A program made the translations under genes and the position numbers. DNA of 64,000 bases. Origin: Shewanella livingstonensis. Its GTDB lineage: Bacteria; Pseudomonadota; Gammaproteobacteria; Enterobacterales; Shewanellaceae. Under the pieces are notes generated by a model. It made no database searches, was not told the DNA's origin, and worked only from the letters and a program-made list of their open reading frames with translations. Position 1 is the stretch's first letter. Each line of letters opens with the position of its first letter. The stretch spans positions 816,001-880,000 of the forward strand of contig NZ_CP034015.1 in NCBI RefSeq assembly GCF_003855395.1. Direction: 5' to 3'. Shown here in pieces: positions 9,205 to 20,400 of the stretch.

Positions 9205-11378
9205 GAAGTTTGACCGCCAGCAATTGAACCTGCATTAAGCTTAGCAAGGACTTCATCTTTAGGGCCATCAGCTACTACATGTCCACGTTCAAGCACAATA
9301 ATACGATCTACTAGATTTAATAAATGCATTTTATGAGTAATAAGCAATAAGGTTCTTTCGCGACTAACCAGTTGCATTGAGCGAATAAACTGTTTTTCTG
9401 CTCGAGCATCAAGGCTGGCAGTCGGCTCATCCATTAATAGTATAGCCGGATCGTTTAAGGTCGCTCTGGCTAGGGCTACGGTTTGTCGTTGACCACGACT
9501 CAGCGATAATCCCCCTTCACCAACTTGTTGATCTAATCCTTCAGATTCTAAGTTAGTAAACATACTCACACCAGAAAGCTGGATAGCTCTTATTAATTGA
9601 TGTTCTGTTACTTGACGAGATCCAAAGAGAATGTTGTCGCGGATCGTACCGTGAAATAAAGTGACATCTTGAGGCAAGTAGCCGAAGTTACGTCTTAGAT
9701 CACTTGGGTGAATTTGTCCTGCATCAAGGCCATCATAGCGAAGGCTACCTTGGGTTGGTTTGTACAATCCAAGGAGTAATTTGGCTAAAGTGCTTTTGCC
9801 TGAGCCATTACGACCAATAATGGCGATACGTTCGCCAGGATTAATATTAATAGAAAAAGGATGTAGGCTTGGTTTTTCAGAGCCAGGAAAACTAAAACTA
9901 ATATTATCGGCTTCAATTTTGCCCATAAATCGTTCTTTGCTTGCTAGATTTCCTTTGTCTTCAAACTCATCTTCTTGTTCCATTATTGCGTCTAGTTGGC
10001 GCAGTGAACTAATTGTATGGTTACCACGAGTTATTAAACCGGCTAACTGAGCCATAGGGGCAATGGCTCTGCTAGACAACATAACGGCGGCAATAATACC
10101 GCCCATGGATATTTCGTTATCAGCTAATCGATACACACCTAAGATAACGACTAATACAACAGTTAATTGCACCATAAAGTTAGCTATATGGCTGACATAA
10201 TTAGACAGTTTTTTGGTTTTAAGTTGCCAGTTAGCAGTATGGCCGATCATTTGTTGCCAGCTTTTTTGTACCAACCCTTCAGCACCATTGGCTTTAATCG
10301 ATTCTAATGCGGTTAAACTTTCTATCAAATGACCATGCTTCAAACTCGAAAAGCGGTTGCTTTCTTCAATTGCTTTTTTGAGTCTAGGTTGTATATATAA
10401 GGTCACTGCAATAATAATTAGACTGCCAACTACCGGAATAAGGGCTAAATCGCCGGCAAAAATATAAATGATGACAACGAATAGTAATGCAAATGGCAGG
10501 TCAACTAACGCAGTGATGGTTGCAGAGGTTAAAAACTCACGAATACTGTCAAACTCACCAAGTTGTCTGGCCATGCCTCCTACACTAGGAGCTCGTTTTG
10601 ATAACGGAATTCCAATCGCTTTGGCAAATAATTTTGAAGAAACAATAATGTCGACTTTTTTGCCTGCAATATCGATTAGATAGCTACGTAATTGACGCAT
10701 AATAAAGTCAAAGATATAGGCGATACTTGCCCCGATAGCTAAAACCCAAAGTGATTCAAATGCAAGGTTAGGGACCACTTTGTCATAAACATTCATAATG
10801 AATAGTGGCGAAACTAATGCAAAAAGGTTGACCAATACAGAGGCAATAAGGGCATCTCGGTAAATAGGCGCTGAATCTTTGATACTTTGCATTAACCAAT
10901 GTGTACTGCTGTCATGCAGATGAACATCAAAACTCTTATCGCCTCGATAATCTTGTTTAACGAGAAATAAATAGCCGACGTATAAGGTTTCTAAAGCTTC
11001 AATTGTTAGGGTATCTTCGCCGCCCGTTTCGGGTAGTTGAATAATAGCTCTGTCTTGCTCTAGATCAATCTCTCTGAGAATACACGCCTTTTTATCTTTC
11101 AATAATAAGATACAAGGTAATAATATTTCGGAAATCTGATTTAAATCTTTACGTGACAATTTTGCCGACAGTCCTGCTCTACCTGCCGCTTGAGGAATTA
11201 GATCGGGCGTGATGACTGCACCAGACAGCGGAAGACCCGCCGCAAGAGAATCTATTGAGCATGGGCTTCCGAAATGTTCAGTTAATAAAACTAAACAGTC
11301 AAGTAAGGGATCGACAGTTACCCGTTGGGAAGCCGAAATCGTCCATTGCTCACTTATGCTAGACGCAGTTTTAGGCAC
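9201..11378 (-). CDS. Type I secretion ABC transporter, LapB-like
   Basis: The 725-aa inner-membrane exporter powers adhesin secretion. An N-terminal C39-peptidase-like domain (about 20-140) lacks a convincing catalytic Cys/His pair, so it is probably the non-cleaving type that docks substrate, as in RTX adhesin exporters. Six membrane helices (about 165-450) are followed by the nucleotide-binding domain with Walker A GRNGSGKST, signature LSRGQRQ (a variant of LSGGQ) and Walker B ILLMDEPTASLD, then the H-loop ITHK. The start is GTG, with AAGGA ten nt upstream. It follows the adhesin gene after an 82-bp gap containing a strong hairpin and overlaps the fusion-protein gene by 4 bp. Confidence 0.93.
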   Translation of the reverse strand: MPKTASSISEQWTISASQRVTVDPLLDCLVLLTEHFGSPCSIDSLAAGLPLSGAVITPDLIPQAAGRAGLSAKLSRKDLNQISEILLPCILLLKDKKACILREIDLEQDRAIIQLPETGGEDTLTIEALETLYVGYLFLVKQDYRGDKSFDVHLHDSSTHWLMQSIKDSAPIYRDALIASVLVNLFALVSPLFIMNVYDKVVPNLAFESLWVLAIGASIAYIFDFIMRQLRSYLIDIAGKKVDIIVSSKLFAKAIGIPLSKRAPSVGGMARQLGEFDSIREFLTSATITALVDLPFALLFVVIIYIFAGDLALIPVVGSLIIIAVTLYIQPRLKKAIEESNRFSSLKHGHLIESLTALESIKANGAEGLVQKSWQQMIGHTANWQLKTKKLSNYVSHIANFMVQLTVVLVVILGVYRLADNEISMGGIIAAVMLSSRAIAPMAQLAGLITRGNHTISSLRQLDAIMEQEDEFEDKGNLASKERFMGKIEADNISFSFPGSEKPSLHPFSININPGERIAIIGRNGSGKSTLAKLLLGLYKPTQGSLRYDGLDAGQIHPSDLRRNFGYLPQDVTLFHGTIRDNILFGSRQVTEHQLIRAIQLSGVSMFTNLESEGLDQQVGEGGLSLSRGQRQTVALARATLNDPAILLMDEPTASLDARAEKQFIRSMQLVSRERTLLLITHKMHLLNLVDRIIVLERGHVVADGPKDEVLAKLNAGSIAGGQTS

Positions 11379-11419
11379 CTAATCATTATCCTTAATGTTA
11401 TTGTTTAAATAATCAAATA

Positions 11420-11445
11420 TGCGTCACATAATACTATGTGACGCA
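11420..11445 (-). terminator. Intercistronic hairpin between adhesin and exporter genes
   Basis: This is a perfect 11-bp stem (TGCGTCACATA / TATGTGACGCA) with a 4-nt loop, placed between the adhesin stop and the exporter start. On the minus strand it is followed only by TATTTGATTATTT, not a clean U-tract. It may therefore act as a partial terminator or as an mRNA 3'-end stabiliser that sets adhesin against exporter levels. Confidence 0.5.
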
Positions 11446-11460
11446 GTCAATATGTTGTTA

Positions 11461-14400
11461 TTAAGGAATAATATTTCCATTATTTTGATCAAATAGATCT
11501 GGATGGTTGGTTCCTGGTGACGGAGCTGGTACCGCTGTATCAACTATAAGTGCGCCATCATTGAGTAAACCGTTAATGATAACTCCATCTGTTGTGTCAC
11601 CGTATTCCTGCGATAGATCTACACCATCAAGTACAATCACTTGGTCAATGGTTCCATCTTTATCAACGTCAATAGAGATAGTGGTATTGCCATTGTTGAA
11701 CGAGAAGTCTAGATAGTCATCCAAGTCACCATTTTGTTCATTCTGCAATAAGTCGCTGATATGAAGTGAGTCATGGTTAACTTCGAAGTCTTTAATGGTA
11801 TCGGTACCAGTATCGCCTTTTGACCATACAAAGGTGTCATTACCCAGTCCGCCAATAAGGGTGTCATTACCTAAGCCACCGATAAGCACGTCATTACCTT
11901 CACCGCCATATATAGTATCGTTTCCACCTTGACCAAACAGAATGTCGTCACCCATTCCGCCATCTAAAATGTCATTGCCATCATTTACGTTATTGAGATT
12001 AAATTCATTTACATGGTCACGAATATAATCATGTACCGCTTTAACATCGATATCAGCAACATTCTGGCCAGTTTTGTCGGCTACATAAGTCTGTAAAGCA
12101 ACATAGCCTTGTTCTGATGAGCCACTAAACCTGACTAAATCACCAAAGATAATGTCATCACCTTCGTTACCATAGGTATTGTCATCACCTTGTGATTGAA
12201 GAATCTCTGAACCAGTTATTACACTTGATAGATCAGATACATCAATCGACGCGCGTACATTGCCGTCTGTATCGTATAGCTTCAGGTTAGCTTCGCCTAC
12301 AGGAGTCGAACCGTCAGCAGCTTTCAAACTAATAGCTTCTACTGCAGATACTGCAGCTAAAAGATTGAATGCATGTAATGCTTCATTTTGAGTGTTAGCC
12401 GTGCTTGTTGAATCTGTATCGCTGTATGAAACGAACTTACCGTTACTAGTGAAAGTCATTTTTCCTAGTGTTTTACCTGTATAAATAGAGTAGACATTAC
12501 CACTAGCATCAACTACTAATTTACCATCAAGTTTGAGTATTACACCTTTACTATAATTACTACCCATCAAATTACTTAATGATACATATTGAGAAGAGTT
12601 TACGTCATAACCTATTAATATTTTGGTAGTATCTGTTTCAATTGTACTGCGATTGACAGTACCGTCTGTGATGAAGAACGATAAATTATGTCCGACATTT
12701 TGTTGAACAGTACTGCTACTAAACCAATTTATTGCAGTGTCAAAGCCAGCTTCATAATTAGTCCATCCATTAGCTGATAGTGACTTTAATTGATTCACTA
12801 ATGTTTGAACTGCATTTGGAGCGTCCATGTTTACGGATACTGAAATATTTGAGCCTGTGGCAAAGTTAGTTAGCAGTACATTAACAACACCACTATGAGA
12901 TCCGGTCGCACTATCTGCTAATGAATTGAATACAGATTCTAACTGCGTTTTTGCTGACGCAATAAGATTCGACATACTACCTGAAGTATCTAATATAAAT
13001 GCAATGTTATAGTTTTCACCTGCAACAATCTGTAAGCCCTGTTGATCGCTCACAATAATATCGTTATTTGGTGTCCCTTTAATGATGTCATTGCCTGGAT
13101 TACCAGTATACTTCTCATAAGTTGAGCTAGGATCTGATTCTCCGACGATGTTAATCGTCACTGTCGCAGTATCTGTCGCGCCATACTGATCCGTTACAGT
13201 ATAAGTAAAAGTATCTGTCGCAAGTTGCCCAGCAGTAAGTGCTTCAAATGAATTGTTTGTGTCGTAAGAATAAGTACCATCACTGTGAATAGTTAGCAGT
13301 GCGCCGCTTGGTAATATAATGACTTCACCATCGGCAACTATAGCGCCATTCACACCTGTCAGGGCAAATGAATTTCCTTGTGCGTCAGAGTCATTATTTA
13401 ATAAACCTTTACTGGTATCTGCGATGGATAACACACCATCTTCTGAGACAATATAAGTCCCCATAATTTCAGGGCCAGATGCTGCAACACTGGTAAGGAA
13501 ATAATCAGATGAGTCAGCTAATGCTGCGCCACCATTTGCTTCACTAATGGTTTTAGTTGCTTCAAAGACCAGTTGGTCGAAGACAATATTTCCAGTATTA
13601 ATGCTGAAAGTACCATCGTCACCTGAAGTTGTCTTGAACGTTTCACTTGCAACTAATTGACCATTGTAATAAGCCTTCCAAATACCTTGTTCGCCATTAT
13701 TTTCATTGGTGAACATGTTTGAAACACTGAATGTCGCTTGATTAACTAAGCCATTAAAGTCAATCACAATTGATTCAGATGTCCCTGTAGCTGAATCATA
13801 TTCGATTTGTCCAGCAATTTGACCTGAAGTCCGCGGTGAACCAGCAACACCAAGCTTGTTAGATCCTGATTCAATATTTACAGTGCCCATTGAGCCATCA
13901 GCTGTACGTGCTGAAATTCTCATTAGACTTTGGCCGTTAGACTGTGGGATTGCCCAAGCAGCAGTTGCATCTGTACTAACTGAGAATGATGTTCCTGGTC
14001 GGTCATCATTTGCATCAACATTGTTAATCGTTGCAGTGTCGGTAACAGTTGTTGATTCATTACCGGCAGCATCAGTTTGAGCAATTTCAACGATAATTTG
14101 TTCACCAGCGTTTGGAACATCAGCTGTCCATGTGATTTCACCATTATTGTAATTGAAAGCAACACTAGGTGCTGAACCATCTAAATTAACTAATTGACCA
14201 TTTTCGAGTTTCAGGTCAAATGAAACATCATTACCATTGACTGTTATTGATACTGAAACAAAACCACCGGCAACAAGATCTGCATTATCGACTTCAGCTT
14301 TAATTTGTATCCCACTACCATTGGCCGCTATTTCACTATAATTTAACCAACCATCTCCAGGGACGCCATCATCTACAATAATAATTGATAGTGCAGATGG

Positions 14401-17400
14401 GGCCGCTCTATCTACCCCTTCGTTATCTGTCGCAATAATCGATGTGTTACCTGCAGCGTCAGTGACTTGAGCCGTGACGTTCACTTCTGTCGCGCCTGCA
14501 GTAACAGGCACTTCAACTGCGTAGCCATTGGTTAGCATCGCTTGCGTCACGGTAACCGTCGCTAATACGTTTCCACTGCCATCGGTCACGACGAGAGTGT
14601 CGCCGATCTGGGTGCCGGTCGCTAACGTGACAGTTGCGGTGACGGTGCCGTCAGAACCAATTTCATCGCTGTTAAACACGCCGTCGCTGCCCATGCCGCT
14701 GAACTCTACAAGCGGCGCTGGTGCCATGGTGGCATCAACAGGTTGGTTATCGGTGGCCGTTGCTGATGGGTTACCCGCAATATCAATCACTTGCGCGGTG
14801 ACATCCACATCGGTTGCGCCAGCCGTAACTGGGACTTCAACATCAAAGCCGTTATCCAGCATGGCTTGAGTGACAGGGCCGTTAAATAATTCTGCGCCGT
14901 TACCGTCGGTGACAATTAAGGTGTCGCCCACTTGCGTACCGGTCGCTAACGTGACGGTTGCGGTGACGGTGCCGTCAGAACCAATTTCATCGCTGTTAAA
15001 CACGCCGTCGCTGCCCATGCCGCTGAACTCTACAAGCGGCGCTGGTGCCATGGTGGCATCAACAGGTTGGTTATCGGTGGCCGTTGCTGATGGGTTACCC
15101 GCAATATCAATCACTTGCGCGGTGACATCCACATCGGTTGCGCCCGCCGTAACTGGGACTTCAACATCAAAGCCGTTATCCAGCATGGCCTGAGTGACAG
15201 GGCCGTTAAATAATTCTGCGCCGTTACCGTCGGTGACAATTAAGGTGTCGCCCACTTGCGTACCGGTCGCTAACGTGACGGTTGCGGTGACGGTGCCGTC
15301 AGAACCAATTTCATCGCTGTTAAACACGCCGTCGCTGCCCATGCCGCTGAACTCAACAAGCGGCGCTGGTGCCATGGTGGCATCAACAGGTTGGTTATCG
15401 GTGGCCGTTGCTGATGGGTTACCCGCAATATCAATCACTTGCGCGGTGACATCCACATCGGTTGCGCCCGCCGTAACTGGGACTTCAACATCAAAGCCGT
15501 TATCCAGCATGGCCTGAGTGACAGGGCCGTTAAATAATTCTGCGCCGTTACCGTCGGTGACAATTAAGGTGTCGCCCACTTGCGTGCCGGTCGCTAACGT
15601 GACGGTTGCGGTGACGGTGCCGTCAGAACCAATTTCATCGCTGTTAAACACGCCGTCGCTGCCCATGCCGCTGAACTCTACAAGCGGTGCAGGTGCCATG
15701 GTGGCATCAACAGGTTGGTTATCGGTGGCCGTTGCTGATGGGTTACCCGCAATATCAATCACTTGCGCAGTGACATCCACATCGGTTGCGCCAGCCGTAA
15801 CAGGGACTTCAACATCAAATCCGTTATCCAGCATGGCCTGGGTGACAGGGCCGTTAAATAATTCTGCGCCGTTACCGTCGGTGACAATTAAGGTGTCGCC
15901 CACTTGCGTACCGGTCGCTAACGTGACGGTTGCGGTGACGGTGCCGTCAGAACCAATTTCATCGCTGTTAAACACGCCGTCGCTGCCCATGCCGCTGAAC
16001 TCTACAAGCGGCGCTGGTGCCATGGTGGCATCAACAGGTTGGTTATCGGTGGCCGTTGCTGATGGGTTACCCGCAATATCAATCACTTGCGCGGTGACAT
16101 CCACATCGGTTGCGCCCGCCGTAACTGGGACTTCAACATCAAAGCCGTTATCCAGCATGGCCTGAGTGACAGGGCCGTTAAATAATTCTGCGCCGTTACC
16201 GTCGGTGACAATTAAGGTGTCGCCCACTTGCGTACCGGTCGCTAACGTGACGGTTGCGGTGACGGTGCCGTCAGAACCAATTTCATCGCTGTTAAACACG
16301 CCGTCGCTGCCCATGCCGCTGAACTCAACAAGCGGCGCTGGTGCCATGGTGGCATCAACAGGTTGGTTATCGGTGGCCGTTGCTGATGGGTTACCCGCAA
16401 TATCAATCACTTGCGCGGTGACATCCACATCGGTTGCGCCAGCCGTAACAGGGACTTCAACATCAAAGCCGTTATCCAGCATGGCCTGAGTGACAGGGCC
16501 GTTAAATAATTCTGCGCCGTTACCGTCGGTGACAATTAAGGTGTCGCCCACTTGCGTACCGGTCGCTAACGTGACGGTTGCGGTGACGGTGCCGTCAGAA
16601 CCAATTTCATCGCTGTTAAACACGCCGTCGCTGCCCATGCCGCTGAACTCTACAAGCGGCGCTGGTGCCATGGTGGCATCAACAGGTTGGTTATCGGTGG
16701 CCGTTGCTGATGGGTTACCCGCAATATCAATCACTTGCGCGGTGACATCCACATCGGTTGCGCCCGCCGTAACTGGGACTTCAACATCAAAGCCGTTATC
16801 CAGCATGGCCTGAGTGACAGGGCCGTTAAATAATTCTGCGCCGTTACCGTCGGTGACAATTAAGGTGTCGCCCACTTGCGTACCGGTCGCTAACGTGACG
16901 GTTGCGGTGACGGTGCCGTCAGAACCAATTTCATCGCTGTTAAACACGCCGTCGCTGCCCATGCCGCTGAACTCTACAAGCGGCGCTGGTGCCATGGTGG
17001 CATCAACAGGTTGGTTATCGGTGGCCGTTGCTGATGGGTTACCCGCAATATCAATCACTTGCGCGGTGACATCCACATCGGTTGCGCCCGCCGTAACCGG
17101 GACTTCAACATCAAAGCCGTTATCCAGCATGGCTTGAGTGACAGGGCCGTTAAATAATTCTGCGCCGTTACCGTCGGTGACAATTAAGGTGTCGCCCACT
17201 TGCGTGCCGGTCGCTAACGTGACGGTTGCGGTGACGGTGCCGTCAGAACCAATTTCATCGCTGTTAAACACGCCGTCGCTGCCCATGCCGCTGAACTCTA
17301 CAAGCGGCGCTGGTGCCATGGTGGCATCAACAGGTTGGTTATCGGTGGCCGTTGCTGATGGGTTACCCGCAATATCAATGACTTGCGCAGTGACATCCAC

Positions 17401-20400
17401 ATCGGTTGCGCCAGCCGTAACAGGGACTTCAACATCAAATCCGTTATCCAGCATGGCCTGGGTGACAGGGCCGTTAAATAATTCTGCGCCGTTACCGTCG
17501 GTGACAATTAAGGTGTCGCCCACTTGCGTACCGGTCGCTAACGTGACGGTTGCGGTGACGGTGCCGTCAGAACCAATTTCATCGCTGTTAAACACGCCGT
17601 CGCTGCCCATGCCGCTGAACTCAACAAGCGGCGCTGGTGCCATGGTGGCATCAACAGGTTGGTTATCGGTGGCCGTTGCTGATGGGTTACCCGCAATATC
17701 AATCACTTGCGCAGTGACATCCACATCCGTTGCGCCCGCCGTAACTGGGACTTCAACATCAAAGCCGTTATCCAGCATGGCCTGAGTGACAGGGCCGTTA
17801 AATAATTCTGCGCCGTTACCGTCGGTGACAATTAAGGTGTCGCCCACTTGCGTGCCGGTCGCTAACGTGACGGTTGCGGTGACGGTGCCGTCAGAACCAA
17901 TTTCATCGCTGTTAAACACGCCGTCGCTGCCCATGCCGCTGAACTCAACAAGCGGCGCTGGTGCCATGGTGGCATCAACAGGTTGGTTATCGGTGGCCGT
18001 TGCTGATGGGTTACCGGCAATATCAATCACTTGCGCGGTGACATCCACATCGGTTGCGCCAGCCGTAACAGGGACTTCAACATCAAAGCCGTTATCCAGC
18101 ATGGCCTGAGTGACAGGGCCGTTAAATAATTCTGCGCCGTTACCGTCGGTGACAATTAAGGTGTCGCCCACTTGCGTACCGGTCGCTAACGTGACGGTTG
18201 CGGTGACGGTGCCGTCAGAACCAATTTCATCGCTGTTAAACACGCCGTCGCTGCCCATGCCGCTGAACTCTACAAGCGGCGCTGGTGCCATGGTGGCATC
18301 AACAGGTTGGTTATCGGTGGCCGTTGCTGATGGGTTACCCGCAATATCAATCACTTGCGCGGTGACATCCACATCGGTTGCGCCCGCCGTAACAGGGACT
18401 TCAACATCAAAGCCGTTATCCAGCATGGCCTGAGTGACAGGGCCGTTAAATAATTCTGCGCCGTTACCGTCGGTGACAATTAAGGTGTCGCCCACTTGCG
18501 TGCCGGTCGCTAACGTGACGGTTGCGGTGACGGTGCCGTCAGAACCAATTTCATCGCTGTTAAACACGCCGTCGCTGCCCATGCCGCTGAACTCAACAAG
18601 CGGCGCTGGTGCCATGGTGGCATCAACAGGTTGGTTATCGGTGGCCGTTGCTGATGGGTTACCCGCAATATCAATGACTTGCGCAGTGACATCCACATCG
18701 GTTGCGCCCGCCGTAACTGGGACTTCAACATCAAAGCCGTTATCCAGCATGGCCTGAGTGACAGGGCCGTTAAATAATTCTGCGCCGTTACCGTCGGTGA
18801 CAATTAAGGTGTCGCCCACTTGCGTGCCGGTCGCTAACGTGACGGTTGCGGTGACGGTGCCGTCAGAACCAATTTCATCGCTGTTAAACACGCCGTCGCT
18901 GCCCATGCCGCTGAACTCTACAAGCGGCGCTGGTGCCATGGTGGCATCAACAGGTTGGTTATCGGTGGCCGTTGCTGATGGGTTACCCGCAATATCAATC
19001 ACTTGCGCAGTGACATCCACATCGGTTGCGCCAGCCGTAACAGGGACTTCAACATCAAATCCGTTATCCAGCATGGCCTGGGTGACAGGGCCGTTAAATA
19101 ATTCTGCGCCGTTACCGTCGGTGACAATTAAGGTGTCGCCCACTTGCGTACCGGTCGCTAACGTGACGGTTGCGGTGACGGTGCCGTCAGAACCAATTTC
19201 ATCGCTGTTAAACACGCCGTCGCTGCCCATGCCGCTGAACTCTACAAGCGGCGCTGGTGCCATGGTGGCATCAACAGGTTGGTTATCGGTGGCCGTTGCT
19301 GATGGGTTACCCGCAATATCAATCACTTGCGCGGTGACATCCACATCGGTTGCGCCCGCCGTAACTGGGACTTCAACATCAAAGCCGTTATCCAGCATGG
19401 CCTGAGTGACAGGGCCGTTAAATAATTCTGCGCCGTTACCGTCGGTGACAATTAAGGTGTCGCCCACTTGCGTACCGGTCGCTAACGTGACGGTTGCGGT
19501 GACGGTGCCGTCAGAACCAATTTCATCGCTGTTAAACACGCCGTCGCTGCCCATGCCGCTGAACTCAACAAGCGGCGCTGGTGCCATGGTGGCATCAACA
19601 GGTTGGTTATCGGTGGCCGTTGCTGATGGGTTACCCGCAATATCAATCACTTGCGCGGTGACATCCACATCGGTTGCGCCCGCCGTAACTGGGACTTCAA
19701 CATCAAAGCCGTTATCCAGCATGGCCTGAGTGACAGGGCCGTTAAATAATTCTGCGCCGTTACCGTCGGTGACAATTAAGGTGTCGCCCACTTGCGTACC
19801 GGTCGCTAACGTGACGGTTGCGGTGACGGTGCCGTCAGAACCAATTTCATCGCTGTTAAACACGCCGTCGCTGCCCATGCCGCTGAACTCAACAAGCGGC
19901 GCTGGTGCCATGGTGGCATCAACAGGTTGGTTATCGGTGGCCGTTGCTGATGGGTTACCCGCAATATCAATCACTTGCGCAGTGACATCCACATCGGTTG
20001 CGCCCGCCGTAACAGGGACTTCAACATCAAAGCCGTTATCCAGCATGGCCTGAGTGACAGGGCCGTTAAATAATTCTGCGCCGTTACCGTCGGTGACAAT
20101 TAAGGTGTCGCCCACTTGCGTGCCGGTCGCTAACGTGACGGTTGCGGTGACGGTGCCGTCAGAACCAATTTCATCGCTGTTAAACACGCCGTCGCTGCCC
20201 ATGCCGCTGAACTCTACAAGCGGCGCTGGTGCCATGGTGGCATCAACAGGTTGGTTATCGGTGGCCGTTGCTGATGGGTTACCCGCAATATCAATGACTT
20301 GCGCAGTGACATCCACATCGGTTGCGCCAGCCGTAACAGGGACTTCAACATCAAATCCGTTATCCAGCATGGCCTGGGTGACAGGGCCGTTAAATAATTC

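Noticed and set aside
9201..11378. Active C39 peptidase domain in the ABC exporter
   Set aside because: The N-terminal domain lacks a convincing Cys/His pair, and the adhesin has no double-glycine leader; it fits the non-cleaving docking type.
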